Positions 44,850 through 54,536 of a DNA stretch of 64,000 nucleotides are shown in pieces. The DNA is from Pacificoceanicola onchidii. Lineage in GTDB: Bacteria > Pseudomonadota > Alphaproteobacteria > Rhodobacterales > Rhodobacteraceae. The stretch spans positions 417,014 through 481,013 of the forward strand of contig NZ_SRXY01000004.1 in the NCBI RefSeq assembly GCF_004804335.1. Direction: 5' to 3'. The translations under genes and the position numbers were made by a program. A model generated the notes under the pieces. The model saw only the letters and a list, made by a program, of their open reading frames with translations, made no database searches and was not told the origin of the DNA. The stretch's first letter is position 1. Each line of letters opens with the position of its first letter.

Positions 44850-47171
44850 ATGTCCGACACCGCCGAGCGCATCAGCCGCACAATCGCCACCGAAATCGGC
44901 GCGGCCCCGAAACAGGTTGCCGCTGCCGTGGAGCTTCTGGACGGTGGGGCGACGGTGCCTTTCGTGGCGCGGTATCGGAAAGAAGTCACGGGCGGGCTTG
45001 ACGATGCGCAGTTGCGCACCCTGAACGACCGCCTGGCGTACCTGCGCGAGATGGAGGCCCGGCGGGCCACAATCCTGTCGTCGATCAAGGATCAGGGGAA
45101 GCTGACAGATGCGCTGACCCGGCAGATTGCGCAGGCCGAAACCAAGGCGGCGCTTGAAGACATCTACCTTCCTTACAAGCCCAAACGCCGAACGCGTGCG
45201 ATGATCGCCCGGGAAAACGGGCTGGAACCGTTGTTGCGCGGGATTGTCGAAAACCGTGGCGCGGATCCGACGAAACTGGCAGAAGGTTATGTGAAGGGCG
45301 ATATTCCCGATGTGAAAAAGGCGCTCGAAGGCGCACGGGACATTCTGGCCGAGGAACTGACCGAGAACGCGGAGCTTCTGGGCAAGCTTCGAACCTTCAT
45401 GATGGCTGAGGCGCGGATCACTGCGCGCGTGCAGCCCGGCAAAGAGCAGGAAGGCGCGAAGTTTTCCGATTATTTCGATCATTCGGAGAAATGGGCAGAC
45501 ATCCCCTCGCACCGGGCTTTGGCCATCCTGCGGGCGGCCAAGGAAGAAATCGTAACCATTGAAATCGCCCCTGACGCAGAAACCGGCGTGCCGCGCGCCA
45601 TCGGCATGGTCTGTGCCGTTCTGGGAACGAAGGGCGAGCAACCCGGCGATATATGGCTGCGCGATGCGGCCAGCTGGACGTGGCGGATCAAGCTGAGCCT
45701 GTCGATGTATGTCGACCTCCTTTCCGAACTGCGCAAACGGGCACATGAAGCCGCCATTGATGTTTTCTCCCGCAACCTCAAAGACTTGCTGCTCGCCGCA
45801 CCTGCGGGTGCCAAGGCAACGCTGGGTCTCGATCCGGGCATTCGCACCGGCGTGAAGGCCGCCGTGGTTAATGCGACCGGAAAACTCGTGGAGACCGCCA
45901 CGCTTTACCCCTTCCAGCCAAAAATGGATGTGCGCGGAGCGGAAGCGGCAATTCTGGCGATGGTTCAGCGGCATGGTGTGGATCTGATTGCCATTGGCAA
46001 TGGGACCGCCAGCCGTGAAACCGAGCGGCTTGTAGCCGATACGCTGAAGCTTTTGCCCAAGTCCGTGAACGCTCCGAAGAAGGTCGTCGTCTCGGAGGCC
46101 GGTGCTTCTGTCTATTCCGCGTCCGAACTGGCGTCGAAAGAGTTTCCGGATCTCGATGTCTCCCTGCGCGGCGCGGTTTCCATTGCCCGGCGCTTGCAGG
46201 ATCCGCTGGCGGAACTGGTGAAAATCGAACCCAAGAGCATTGGTGTCGGTCAATACCAGCACGACGTCGATCAGCGCCGCCTCGCCCAAGCGCTTGAAGC
46301 AGTTGTCGAAGATGCGGTGAACGCGGTGGGGGTTGACCTTAACATGGCCTCCGCGCCCCTCCTTGCGTATATCGCGGGGCTGTCCGCGGGCACGGCGCAG
46401 AACATCGTCGATCACCGCGACATCCACGGCGCTTTCCCCTCACGCAAAGCGTTGATGAAAGTGCCAGGGCTGGGCGCGAAGACCTTCGAGCAATGCGCGG
46501 GGTTCCTGCGCATTCAGGACGGAACAGAGCCGTTGGATGCCTCTTCGGTGCACCCCGAAGCCTACGGCGTGGCGCGCAAGATTGTGAAAGCCTGCGGGCG
46601 CGATATTCGCGCGATCATGGGCGATGGATCTGCACTTCGTGGTCTCAGAGCCGAACAATTCGTGGACGACACCTTCGGCCTGCCAACGGTTCGGGATATT
46701 CTATCTGAGCTTGAAAAACCGGGCCGAGATCCGCGTCCGGACTTCAAGACCGCCAGCTTTGCCGACGGTGTCGAGGACATCAAGGATCTCAAACCCGGCA
46801 TGCGGCTGGAAGGCACGGTGACCAACGTCGCCGCCTTCGGCGCGTTTGTCGATATTGGCGTGCATCAGGATGGGCTTGTGCACATCAGTCAGCTGGCCGA
46901 CAGGTTCATCAAAGATCCGCATGATGTGGTCAAGGCCGGAGACGTGGTGACCGTTTCCGTCACGGAGGTGGATGTGCCGCGCAAACGTATTGGCCTCTCG
47001 ATGCGCAAGGACGGTGGCAAAGGCGGTGGGCGACCAGAGAGGCAAGACCGGAACTCCGGCCCGCGGCAAAAGCCGTCCAAGTCCCAACCGCCGCGCGGAA
47101 AGCAAAGTTCTGGCGGGCAAACCGGAGCGCTGGGTGCTGCTTTGCTGGATGCTATGAAAAAAGGGCGCTGA
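44850..47171 (+). CDS. tex: Tex-family RNA-binding transcription accessory protein
   Basis: This 773-aa protein starts at ATG 44850 with GAGGAAGGAG upstream. The N-terminal Tex helical domain is followed by a YqgF/RNase-H-like core (LGLDPGIRTGVKAAVV, AIGNGTASRETERL), helix-hairpin-helix motifs (DHRDIHGAFPSRKALMKVPGLGAKTFEQCAGFLRI) and an S1 RNA-binding domain (GMRLEGTVTNVAAFGAFVDIGVHQDGLVHISQL). The C-terminal tail is basic, Gly/Gln-rich and disordered. It is a nucleic-acid-binding housekeeping factor linked to transcription; it has no obvious link to the polysaccharide genes around it. Confidence 0.97.
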   Translation: MSDTAERISRTIATEIGAAPKQVAAAVELLDGGATVPFVARYRKEVTGGLDDAQLRTLNDRLAYLREMEARRATILSSIKDQGKLTDALTRQIAQAETKAALEDIYLPYKPKRRTRAMIARENGLEPLLRGIVENRGADPTKLAEGYVKGDIPDVKKALEGARDILAEELTENAELLGKLRTFMMAEARITARVQPGKEQEGAKFSDYFDHSEKWADIPSHRALAILRAAKEEIVTIEIAPDAETGVPRAIGMVCAVLGTKGEQPGDIWLRDAASWTWRIKLSLSMYVDLLSELRKRAHEAAIDVFSRNLKDLLLAAPAGAKATLGLDPGIRTGVKAAVVNATGKLVETATLYPFQPKMDVRGAEAAILAMVQRHGVDLIAIGNGTASRETERLVADTLKLLPKSVNAPKKVVVSEAGASVYSASELASKEFPDLDVSLRGAVSIARRLQDPLAELVKIEPKSIGVGQYQHDVDQRRLAQALEAVVEDAVNAVGVDLNMASAPLLAYIAGLSAGTAQNIVDHRDIHGAFPSRKALMKVPGLGAKTFEQCAGFLRIQDGTEPLDASSVHPEAYGVARKIVKACGRDIRAIMGDGSALRGLRAEQFVDDTFGLPTVRDILSELEKPGRDPRPDFKTASFADGVEDIKDLKPGMRLEGTVTNVAAFGAFVDIGVHQDGLVHISQLADRFIKDPHDVVKAGDVVTVSVTEVDVPRKRIGLSMRKDGGKGGGRPERQDRNSGPRQKPSKSQPPRGKQSSGGQTGALGAALLDAMKKGR

Positions 47172-47264
47172 TCCGCGCGCGCTATTCTGCAATGCAGAAC
47201 GCGCATTGGCCTAGCCACCATCATTTGCTAAGCAAGGCGCAACACCTTCTAACAGGGTTTCAAA

Positions 47265-48707
47265 ATGGCTTTCACCTCAATTATTCCAGTCATTCTTTGT
47301 GGCGGTTCCGGCACGCGTCTTTGGCCGTTGTCGCGGAAGAGTTATCCCAAGCAATTTGCCAAACTGATGAGCGAAGAGACGCTGTTTCAGGCGTCATCCA
47401 AGCGCATGTCGGGCGGCACCGATACGCTGACCTTTGACAAGCCGATGGTTCTGACAAACGCCGATTTCCGGTTCATCGTCACCGAACAGCTGGCCGAAGT
47501 GGGGATTGATCCCGGTGCGGTGCTGATCGAACCCGAGGGACGCAACACGGCGCCCGCCGTGCTTGCCGCCGCGCTCTACGCATCACAAAACAATCCCGAT
47601 GCGGTAATGCTCGTCGCCCCATCCGATCACGTTGTCCCGGATACCGCAGCGTTTCACGCCGCCGTAGAACGCGGGTTGAAAGCGGTGGAAGAAGGCAAGC
47701 TGGTGACCTTTGGTATCGCGCCGACCCACGCAGAAACCGCCTACGGCTATCTGGAACTGGCGGGCTGCCCGGACGACTCCGAAGCGGCCCAGCCGTTGAC
47801 CCGTTTTGTGGAAAAACCGGACGCAGATCGGGCCGCCGAGCTGCTCAAGGCGGGCAACTACATGTGGAATGCCGGGATTTTCCTGTTCCGCGCCGCCGAC
47901 ATCATCGCCGCGTTTGAAAAACACGCTGGCGATCTGTGTGATCCGGTCAAAACCGCCGTCTCCGAGGCCGAAACGGATCTCGGGTTCCTGCGCCTTGCCG
48001 CGGATCCCTGGAGCCGGGCCGAAGACATCTCCATCGACTATGCGGTCATGGAAAAGGCCGACAACCTTGCCGTTGTTCCCTTCAGCGCGGGCTGGTCGGA
48101 CTTGGGTGGATGGGACGCGGTCTGGCGCGAAAGCGGGCCCGATGATGCAGGCGTCGTTGCCGAGGACAACGCCACGGCAATCGACTGCCGGGACACCCTG
48201 CTGCGCTCCGAGAACCCGAACCTAGAAATCGTCGGGATCGGCCTTGAGAACGTGATGGCCGTGGCCATGAACGATGCCGTTCTTGTGGCCGATATGCGCC
48301 GGGCTCAGGACGTGAAACTGGCGGTCTCGACGCTCAAGGAAAAGGGCGCGCTTCAGGCGGCGCAATTCCCGAAAGACCACCGTCCATGGGGTTGGTTTGA
48401 AAGCCTCGTTGTGGGTCAGCGCTTCCAGGTGAAACGCATCCTTGTACACCCGGGCGCATCGCTTTCGTTGCAAAGCCACTTCCACCGATCCGAACACTGG
48501 ATCGTCGTTGAAGGCACCGCAAAGGTGACCGTCGATGATGAGGTCAAATTGCTGACTGAAAACCAGTCCGTTTACATCCCGCTTGGCGCTGTTCACCGCA
48601 TGGAGAACCCCGGCAAGGTGCCCATGGTTCTGATTGAAGTGCAGACCGGAACGTACCTCGGTGAGGACGATATCGTCCGATACGAAGACGTCTACGCGCG
48701 CGGCTGA
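47265..48707 (+). CDS. manC: Mannose-1-phosphate guanylyltransferase/mannose-6-phosphate isomerase
   Basis: This 480-aa bifunctional type-II enzyme has the N-terminal nucleotidyltransferase opening PVILCGGSGTRLWPLSRKSYPKQF, then EPEGRNTAPAVL, FVEKPDADRAAELL and DYAVMEKADN. The C-terminal cupin isomerase has RPWGWFESLVVGQRFQVKRILVHPGASLSLQSHFHRSEHWIVVEG and the QSVYIPLGAVHRMENPG His motif. It makes GDP-mannose for exopolysaccharide and LPS. With the phosphomannomutase nearby it completes the mannose activation branch. A strong terminator separates it from the convergent export gene. Confidence 0.96.
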   Translation: MAFTSIIPVILCGGSGTRLWPLSRKSYPKQFAKLMSEETLFQASSKRMSGGTDTLTFDKPMVLTNADFRFIVTEQLAEVGIDPGAVLIEPEGRNTAPAVLAAALYASQNNPDAVMLVAPSDHVVPDTAAFHAAVERGLKAVEEGKLVTFGIAPTHAETAYGYLELAGCPDDSEAAQPLTRFVEKPDADRAAELLKAGNYMWNAGIFLFRAADIIAAFEKHAGDLCDPVKTAVSEAETDLGFLRLAADPWSRAEDISIDYAVMEKADNLAVVPFSAGWSDLGGWDAVWRESGPDDAGVVAEDNATAIDCRDTLLRSENPNLEIVGIGLENVMAVAMNDAVLVADMRRAQDVKLAVSTLKEKGALQAAQFPKDHRPWGWFESLVVGQRFQVKRILVHPGASLSLQSHFHRSEHWIVVEGTAKVTVDDEVKLLTENQSVYIPLGAVHRMENPGKVPMVLIEVQTGTYLGEDDIVRYEDVYARG

Positions 48708-48731
48708 TCACCGAAACCACCAAACAAGAAA

Positions 48732-48757
48732 GCCGGGGATGATCCCCGGCTTTTTTC
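48732..48757. terminator. Terminator between manC and the Wza-type gene
   Basis: GCCGGGGA, loop TGA, TCCCCGGC, then six T on the plus strand; on the minus strand only a short A/T flank follows, so it mainly ends manC. Confidence 0.9.
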
Positions 48758-48773
48758 GTTCTGAGACCGGCTT

Positions 48774-50135
48774 TTAGTTGGCCGCAGCGGCCACAGTTGT
48801 TGTAATCAGCGACGGGGTGATCTGACGGATCACGCGCCCCCAACGGGTCACCGGCTGCTCCGAGACAAAGATCACATCGTTCGGCCGCAGTTCAAACCGT
48901 GTCGCAAGCATGAAATTGGCCGCGTTCCGCCCGTCCAGTTGCCAAGCGGTTACAGCCCCAAACTCGCGCGCATCTTCCGAGCCGCGCAGCACGTAGATTT
49001 CCCGGACATTCCCCGTTTCCGTCGGAATCCCACCGTTGCTGTAGAGCGCATCGGCAAGCGACGCCGTCTTCCCAAAGGGCAGCGGGTAGCGGCTTTGCTC
49101 CGACACTTCGCCAGTCAGATACACATAGTCCCGCTCCACGGAATCGAGTTCGAGCCGGGTCAGGTAGTTCTGTCGCGTGTCCTGCATCGCATTGCGGCGA
49201 ATGTTAACTTCGGCCTGCAATTCATTCAGCGCGTTGACCCGCGCGGATTGCCGGAATTGTGCTGTCCTGATTTCCTGTTCGAAGTAGGCCTGCGCCTGAT
49301 CAAGCTGAACCTGCGTGTCGACAAAAACACTGTCGCCTTGTTGCAACCGTGTGCGCTGCAGGCCCCGGTTGGAATAGAGCTCGCTGAGCGGGATTTGATA
49401 GAGCGTCCCATCGCGATAGATCCGCACCGAGGCATAATCCAGATCGGAGGCATTGACCCCACCGGCCGCTGCAAGCGCTTCGTCCAGATAGAGCGGCGTC
49501 AGACCAATCGAAGTCACCGTCGGCTGGGACACGGCACCACCAATGGACACTTTCTGAGAATTGAACTCGGCAATCTCGAGGCTGAACGTCGGATCAATCT
49601 GGTTTTCAACAAGCCGCTGGAACAGTTCGGCCTCGGCCTGATCAATGGTCATGCCACGAACCTGCACACGGCCCACGTTCGGGATCGCAATCGCGCCATC
49701 GTCCTGCACGGTGTAACCTTGGCGCGCGTTAGACGCGGCCAGCAGACCGGTCAGCTGCTCAACCGTATTGCCCGTTTGCGGCGTGGCGAGGAGGAGGACA
49801 TCGCCCACCCCGATCTGGTAAGGACGGTCACTGATCTGCGGGGGAATCCGCGTTTCGAGAAAGCCACTTGCCTGACCGGGATCCCCGATCGGACGCGGCA
49901 AAGCCCCAACTCCACGCGGGTTGGCCCCGGCCCCGGCCGCAGCAAAGAATACACCCGGCAGCTGTTTGGGTTTGAAGGACGAGCGGTTGGCGGAAATGAC
50001 CGTTTCCGGGGTCATCTCGACAACGCGCACCTTTGTGTCGTCATCGTTCAGAGGATTGACGCTCGGCGATTGATACACCACGTCGCATCCAATCAGGAAT
50101 GCAAAGGCAAGAGCGGCAGAAAGTGGCCTGAGCAT
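48774..50135 (-). CDS. Wza/KpsD-type polysaccharide export lipoprotein
   Basis: This 453-aa protein has a lipobox (FAFLIGC) at the N-terminus. A polysaccharide-export domain follows (YQIGVGDVLLL, DGAIAIPNVGRVQVRGMT) and SLBB repeats (VSIGGAVSQPTVTSIGLTPLYLDEALAAAGG, and later VYLTGEVSEQSRYPLPFGKTASLADALYSNGG). Between them, at about 270-340, is a charged helical stretch likely to be a coiled coil. It forms the outer-membrane or periplasmic channel for capsule or exopolysaccharide. It lies downstream of the small Gly-rich gene, the last of a minus-strand polysaccharide run. No Wzc kinase lies next to it. Confidence 0.93.
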   Translation of the reverse strand: MLRPLSAALAFAFLIGCDVVYQSPSVNPLNDDDTKVRVVEMTPETVISANRSSFKPKQLPGVFFAAAGAGANPRGVGALPRPIGDPGQASGFLETRIPPQISDRPYQIGVGDVLLLATPQTGNTVEQLTGLLAASNARQGYTVQDDGAIAIPNVGRVQVRGMTIDQAEAELFQRLVENQIDPTFSLEIAEFNSQKVSIGGAVSQPTVTSIGLTPLYLDEALAAAGGVNASDLDYASVRIYRDGTLYQIPLSELYSNRGLQRTRLQQGDSVFVDTQVQLDQAQAYFEQEIRTAQFRQSARVNALNELQAEVNIRRNAMQDTRQNYLTRLELDSVERDYVYLTGEVSEQSRYPLPFGKTASLADALYSNGGIPTETGNVREIYVLRGSEDAREFGAVTAWQLDGRNAANFMLATRFELRPNDVIFVSEQPVTRWGRVIRQITPSLITTTVAAAAN

Positions 50136-50279
50136 TGGCGCGTCCTAAACTGAAATTGTCTGGATGGGAGTCTACCCGCTGAGACTATGCGGTGCCAGTT
50201 TTGGCAATAGCCCAAAACAAAAAAGACGAACCCGATGCAGGTTCGCCTCATTCATCTGTTCGTCACGGCAATGCGCGAT

Positions 50280-50549
50280 TTATTGGCCGACAACAAAGGT
50301 ATTCGGCGTCTCGCCGCCACCACCACCGCCGCCGCCTGCGGCGCCAAGAATGGCAAGCGCGGCCGCGCCCGCGATGGCAACACCGACACCAGCGCCAGAA
50401 CCGGAGAGACCGCCAAGAATTGTGCAGTCGTCATCGGTTTGGGGGGTGGATTCGTTGCTATCACATTCCTGCTGCTGCTGAGCGGCCACACCGTTGGCGC
50501 TCGCCATTGCTGCAATCAGCACAAAAGAAGTAAGAACTTTGCTCTTCAT
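50280..50549 (-). CDS. Small secreted Gly-rich protein in the YjbE position
   Basis: This 89-aa protein starts at ATG 50549 with GGAG eight bases upstream. A signal peptide (MKSKVLTSFVLIAAMASANGVAA) is followed by a Gln/acidic segment with two Cys (ECDSNESTPQTDDDC), a hydrophobic Gly/Ala helix, a run of eight Gly, and the end ETPNTFVVGQ. E. coli yjbE also encodes a small exported low-complexity protein, and this gene sits beside yjbF/yjbH homologues, but the sequences are not clearly alike. It could be a structural or matrix component of the exopolysaccharide system. Confidence 0.7.
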   Translation of the reverse strand: MKSKVLTSFVLIAAMASANGVAAQQQQECDSNESTPQTDDDCTILGGLSGSGAGVGVAIAGAAALAILGAAGGGGGGGGETPNTFVVGQ

Positions 50550-50662
50550 GATTTGCACTCCGAAAATCAATCTTTCGAACGCCTACACCAAACGGCCTTT
50601 CGGCGCAACGAAACCGTTTACCTTTTACCGCCTGCACCGGGCGAGGCGATGATAATGCCGAA

Positions 50663-51319
50663 TTAACGGTCTTTCAGGCGATGGATGTCCACGTATCCGA
50701 CAAAAGGGCTGATCCATTGCACCGATCGTCTGACAACGCCGGAGCGGTCGATCCAATACTGGTTTTCTACCTTCAAACCTTTGCTGTCATAGCAGGTTTC
50801 CTCGACCCGCCGTGCCGGGAAGCGCCCGGCCAGCGTATCTGCACTGTCCGGGCCTGCTTGCACATAGCTGCATTTGAAAGCGCGGATTTCGAGGCTGTTT
50901 TCATGGGTCAGGTAGCGGTGAACCCGTTCGGCGTGATCAGCCCGTCCTTGCACAGCCGCCGCCACGTCCCGCACATCCGCGGTGATCAGATCGCCGCCAA
51001 GTCCCCGGCTCGCCGTCACGATTCCCCCAAGAAAGCTGAGGCTTGCCGCATCTTGCGTGATCCATTGCTGAACCGCGCCATTGCGCACGCCCGGGGTCAG
51101 ACCCGCCTGAATGCCGTTGCCCGTAACCTCTACAAACATCAGCGGTCCGTTGAAGTTCGCAATCGCTTCCGGCGTCAAGGACTGGCGCAGGTTCGGCGGC
51201 GCTGCCCGTTGCCCCATTATGCCGGACAAGGTGCCCCGGAGCGCGTTCAACTCAGAGCCGGAACTGCTGCATGCGGACAGGATCGACAGGCACAGGAGGG
51301 AAAGAACAAGGCGCATCAT
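50663..51319 (-). CDS. yjbF: YjbF/GfcB-family polysaccharide lipoprotein
   Basis: This 218-aa protein has a signal peptide and lipobox (LSLLCLSILSAC). The ATG at 51319 overlaps the yjbH stop (ATGA), which fixes the start better than a GTG at 51337. The C-terminal half has YVQAGPDSADTLAGRFPARRVEETCYDSKGLKVENQYWID, matching group-4 capsule GfcB/YjbF proteins. It should sit in the outer membrane and assist polysaccharide secretion. The yjbG member of the E. coli operon is absent. Confidence 0.85.
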   Translation of the reverse strand: MMRLVLSLLCLSILSACSSSGSELNALRGTLSGIMGQRAAPPNLRQSLTPEAIANFNGPLMFVEVTGNGIQAGLTPGVRNGAVQQWITQDAASLSFLGGIVTASRGLGGDLITADVRDVAAAVQGRADHAERVHRYLTHENSLEIRAFKCSYVQAGPDSADTLAGRFPARRVEETCYDSKGLKVENQYWIDRSGVVRRSVQWISPFVGYVDIHRLKDR

Positions 51320-53481
51320 CTCCAGAACCGTCCCCACTGCTTTTGCAGGTCGCTCTGATGATAATCCCGCACATCATTGTACAGTCGCCCGTTCACGTTC
51401 AGCCGCGCACCACCATCCCGCAAAACAGGACGAATCGTACGGGATACGCTGTTGGTGGATTTTCGGCCCGTGAAGGCGGAGACTGGGATTTCGAAACGCA
51501 GGCCCTTGTCAAAAGATCCTTCCCCGAAGGTATCAAACGGCACGTCAGTCAGCGTGGCAAATGCTCCGACTTTGATACCGTTGGCAAACTCGCGGTCAAT
51601 GGTAAGCGTCGCGCCCCAATCTCCGGCAAGATAGCGGCCCACGTCCAGCTGGTAGTGGAAGTCATTGCTGGCCTTGTAGTAGGCCGACACGTGCCCTGTC
51701 AGGATGTCGTAATCCCGAAGGCCAAAACCCTGATCGAACTCGCGCTGGCGCACGTAATTCAGTTCCACACCGAGGGCCAACCGGCTGTTGACCGGCTTCC
51801 ACAGAAGCTCACCGGACACACCGGCATACATCGTCTCAAGGTACCCAGCCGTCACGCGGCCGTAGAGATCTTTGCCCGGGCGGAAATAATGGGCGATGGT
51901 GAGGTTGGTCAGCGCGGTTTCGCCAGCTTCGGCATAGAGGCCGACATCGGAGCGCACATGCGGCAGAACCGATTCAGATGGCCGCGTCTCGCCGCGATTG
52001 CCGCTGAGCCGATGCCGGACTCCGCCGCTTAAGACGAGGCCGGAGACTGGTTCATAGCGAAAGGTTCCTTCGACACCCACATCGACCCGAATCGGGCTGT
52101 CCGGATCGAAATAAGTCGCCTGAAGGTATGGACCAATCCGCCACGTGAAGGATGGTGTCGCAGGGCCGGACAGATCGGCTGTCAAATCGCCGGTTGTGGC
52201 GTCCTCGATCCGCGCCCGCGCAAAGCTCTGCCATGCGCCGTCCGGTGCATATTCCAGCTCTTCGAGATCACTTCTGTTCAGCGTGATCCGAGACAGAGCA
52301 AGGCCATTCCCGGACACCGGGACGATCTCGAACTGTTCGACCGAGGCGGGCATAAGCACGCTGAGCGTGCGGGCGATGCGGCCTATGGACTGTGCGGTGT
52401 TCGTGTCTGTCGGATTGCGGAACCGCACGAGAACCCGGCGGGCCCGCACCGAAAACCCGTCCAGTGCCAGCCCATCCGCAGCAAGCACCTGCGCAACCTG
52501 ATCTCGCAGGTTCTCAGCCGCTCCGTCCTGCTGCGTCCACCCCAGATTGGCCGCCGCGCCCGGCGCGCGAACAAGCAAGGGGGGCGGACCGCCGTCAAGA
52601 ACCGGGGCACTGCGCCTCGGCTTCTTGGGGTTGAGCGTGTAGCTGAACTGCACCGCAACCGTGCTGCCATAAAGATACGCCGCGCGCATATCGACACCGT
52701 TGCGGAAACGGTAGTTCAGGCCGAAGTTGAAAGGCGACGACCGGTCAAACCCGGCATTGGTCTGTTCTAGGTCGTAATTGTCCGAAGAGTATTCCAGGCC
52801 CAGACGCAACCGGTCATTGACCGCGTACTCCAACCCACCGAACAGAGCGGCGTCACCTCGGAACCAATGGCTGGTATCAAGTCGACCAGTCTGGCCAACA
52901 CCTCGAGTTTGATTGGGTCGAACCTTGAACCGGTCCGAGAACAAGCCCAGCGGATTTGTAAACCCATTATAACTGCCGAAGCGGCCCCAGCCTATCCCGC
53001 CTGTCGCGCGCAGTTTACCGAACGTCTTGGTCGCCACGACGTACTCGCCCGCAAACACCCCGGTGCCACCAAAGTCCTGCAAGGCAACCGTCACTGCAGG
53101 GTGATACCGCCCCTCCTGCAAAAGCTGGTACCGAAGATCAAAGCTGCGGTCGTAATAATCAACGCCGTTGTTGAAGAAGTCGCCAAACGCCGTATACCGA
53201 AACACCCCGGACAGGCGCGGTGTGATCTGAAAATGAAAGGTCGTGCGGGCCGTTCCATCCACAAACCCCAACGTTGCCGTGAGATCCGCGTCCTGCATCT
53301 GGTGTGCCGTCGGCATATCGACGATCCCCGGCACACCCGTGAACGACAGCGTCGGGCGCGTCCAGGGATTGCTTTGCGACACAGCTTCGGAACCAATGCC
53401 CATGGCAAGGCACAGGGATACCGCGAAGGATCCGATCCGAAGGCGCAAAAGCCGTCTCCTGTTTCCACCCAGACCACGCAT
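51316..53481 (-). CDS. yjbH: YjbH-type outer-membrane polysaccharide protein
   Basis: This 721-aa protein starts at ATG 53481, where a signal peptide begins (RIGSFAVSLCLAMGIGSEAVSQ). The mature N-terminus PTLSFTGVPGIVDMPTAHQMQDADLTATLGFV is the YjbH signature. Both halves are rich in alternating beta strands ending in aromatic residues, as in outer-membrane barrels, and the protein ends in a Trp-Arg (GRFWR). YjbH/GfcD proteins are thought to form the outer-membrane part of an exopolysaccharide secretion system. It precedes yjbF in the same transcript, the reverse of the E. coli yjbEFGH order. Confidence 0.9.
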   Translation of the reverse strand: MRGLGGNRRRLLRLRIGSFAVSLCLAMGIGSEAVSQSNPWTRPTLSFTGVPGIVDMPTAHQMQDADLTATLGFVDGTARTTFHFQITPRLSGVFRYTAFGDFFNNGVDYYDRSFDLRYQLLQEGRYHPAVTVALQDFGGTGVFAGEYVVATKTFGKLRATGGIGWGRFGSYNGFTNPLGLFSDRFKVRPNQTRGVGQTGRLDTSHWFRGDAALFGGLEYAVNDRLRLGLEYSSDNYDLEQTNAGFDRSSPFNFGLNYRFRNGVDMRAAYLYGSTVAVQFSYTLNPKKPRRSAPVLDGGPPPLLVRAPGAAANLGWTQQDGAAENLRDQVAQVLAADGLALDGFSVRARRVLVRFRNPTDTNTAQSIGRIARTLSVLMPASVEQFEIVPVSGNGLALSRITLNRSDLEELEYAPDGAWQSFARARIEDATTGDLTADLSGPATPSFTWRIGPYLQATYFDPDSPIRVDVGVEGTFRYEPVSGLVLSGGVRHRLSGNRGETRPSESVLPHVRSDVGLYAEAGETALTNLTIAHYFRPGKDLYGRVTAGYLETMYAGVSGELLWKPVNSRLALGVELNYVRQREFDQGFGLRDYDILTGHVSAYYKASNDFHYQLDVGRYLAGDWGATLTIDREFANGIKVGAFATLTDVPFDTFGEGSFDKGLRFEIPVSAFTGRKSTNSVSRTIRPVLRDGGARLNVNGRLYNDVRDYHQSDLQKQWGRFWR

Positions 53482-53636
53482 AGAAAATGACAGCGCGGCA
53501 GCATAGCCCGGCAGTGGGCTACCCTTTTGTGCAGGTTTGCGCGCTTGGAATAAAGAGGCGGGTTGGCTCCTCGGCAGGAAGCCGACATGCCGTGCCGGAA
53601 AAACCACATGTTGCGGTCATCGGACAGCTTACCGCC

Positions 53637-54536
53637 TTATGAGCGCAACGCAGGACTTCTGTACGCTGGAAAAAATCCCGTTTCTTCAGATACTTTTGAA
53701 GTCGCTCCGCAAAGCATCTGATACCTGTCCGGGTCAACAATCAAGCCACACAGATGGGGGCTCCGCGTTGCATTGGCAAAACCGCTTTTAAAAGCGTCGA
53801 GACCGCCACCCGTCCCGTTCTTGGACATGTCCGGTGAGCCACCCAAGGTGATCTTCATTCCTTCCAACTGGCGAATGGCCAAGTCGTAAACGGCATAGGC
53901 CGCGCTGTTCTTGTACCCTTCCGGCGCGGAGGCAGCGAGATGCGAGTATGCCTTGTCTTCGTGCAATGCGAAAATATGAGCTGACACGAGTGTGCCATCA
54001 AGAAACGCGCCGAAGACTGGAAAAACGTCGGGATTCTTTGAAAGCCATACAAAATGGTCTCGTCCGAATCTGTGCTGGGCACTGAACCCATGGCGTTCAA
54101 TCAAAACATCATAGAGCGCGATAAATGGATCAAGGTGCTCTGCAAGTGTGATTTCTTTCGCCTCGACCCGCCGATGGCCGCGGCGCACCTCTGCCCTGTG
54201 GTGGTTCGAAAACCGGGCCGGACCCACATCAGGATCAATGACATGATGGGGCTTGTAGGGCTTTGCAAAATCGAAGCATTCCGGTGCGGCTTCGGCCCAA
54301 GGGTCTCCGACAAGAACCAGGCTGACCACCCCGAGCGTGCAAAGCTCCTCCAGAAGGGTTTCGCGGCTGCATTGCGAGAGTTCGGGCGAAAGCGGGTAAG
54401 CTCCACAAGCGTCTATCCAATCGGTCCCCGGAATCGGCGTTAAACGAAGCGGCACGCCCAGAGCCTCGCTTTGGAAAACCGGATCCCCGCCCGGCAAGGT
54501 CCTCGCATAGCCTTCCGTATTGTAAGGATGTCTCAA
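53637..54536 (-). CDS. FemAB/GNAT-like acyltransferase
   Basis: The start is taken at TTG 54536, which overlaps the stop of the upstream gene (TTGA) and has AAGG seven bases before it; no ATG lies near the domain start. The 299-aa product contains NHHRAEVRRGHRRVEAKEITLAEHLDPFIALYDVLIERHG, then FGAFLDGTLVSAHIFALHEDKAYSHLAASAPEGYKNSAAYAVYDLAI, the pattern of FemAB-type GNAT acyltransferases that occur in polysaccharide clusters. It probably acylates or adds an amino acid to a sugar. It is translationally coupled to the DegT-like gene. Confidence 0.78.
   Translation of the reverse strand: MRHPYNTEGYARTLPGGDPVFQSEALGVPLRLTPIPGTDWIDACGAYPLSPELSQCSRETLLEELCTLGVVSLVLVGDPWAEAAPECFDFAKPYKPHHVIDPDVGPARFSNHHRAEVRRGHRRVEAKEITLAEHLDPFIALYDVLIERHGFSAQHRFGRDHFVWLSKNPDVFPVFGAFLDGTLVSAHIFALHEDKAYSHLAASAPEGYKNSAAYAVYDLAIRQLEGMKITLGGSPDMSKNGTGGGLDAFKSGFANATRSPHLCGLIVDPDRYQMLCGATSKVSEETGFFPAYRSPALRS

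Noticed and set aside
43809..46427. Very long ORFs running antisense through tex and phosphomannomutase (minus 43338-46427 and plus 43809-47171)
   Set aside because: They are extensions of the true manB and tex frames into each other's antisense strand, caused by GC-rich codon bias. Domain starts and SDs place the real starts at 44726 and 44850.
53503..53520. Hairpin TAGCCC/GGGCTA between the FemAB-like and yjbH genes as a terminator
   Set aside because: Six-bp stem with no T-run on the minus strand; probably does not stop transcription.
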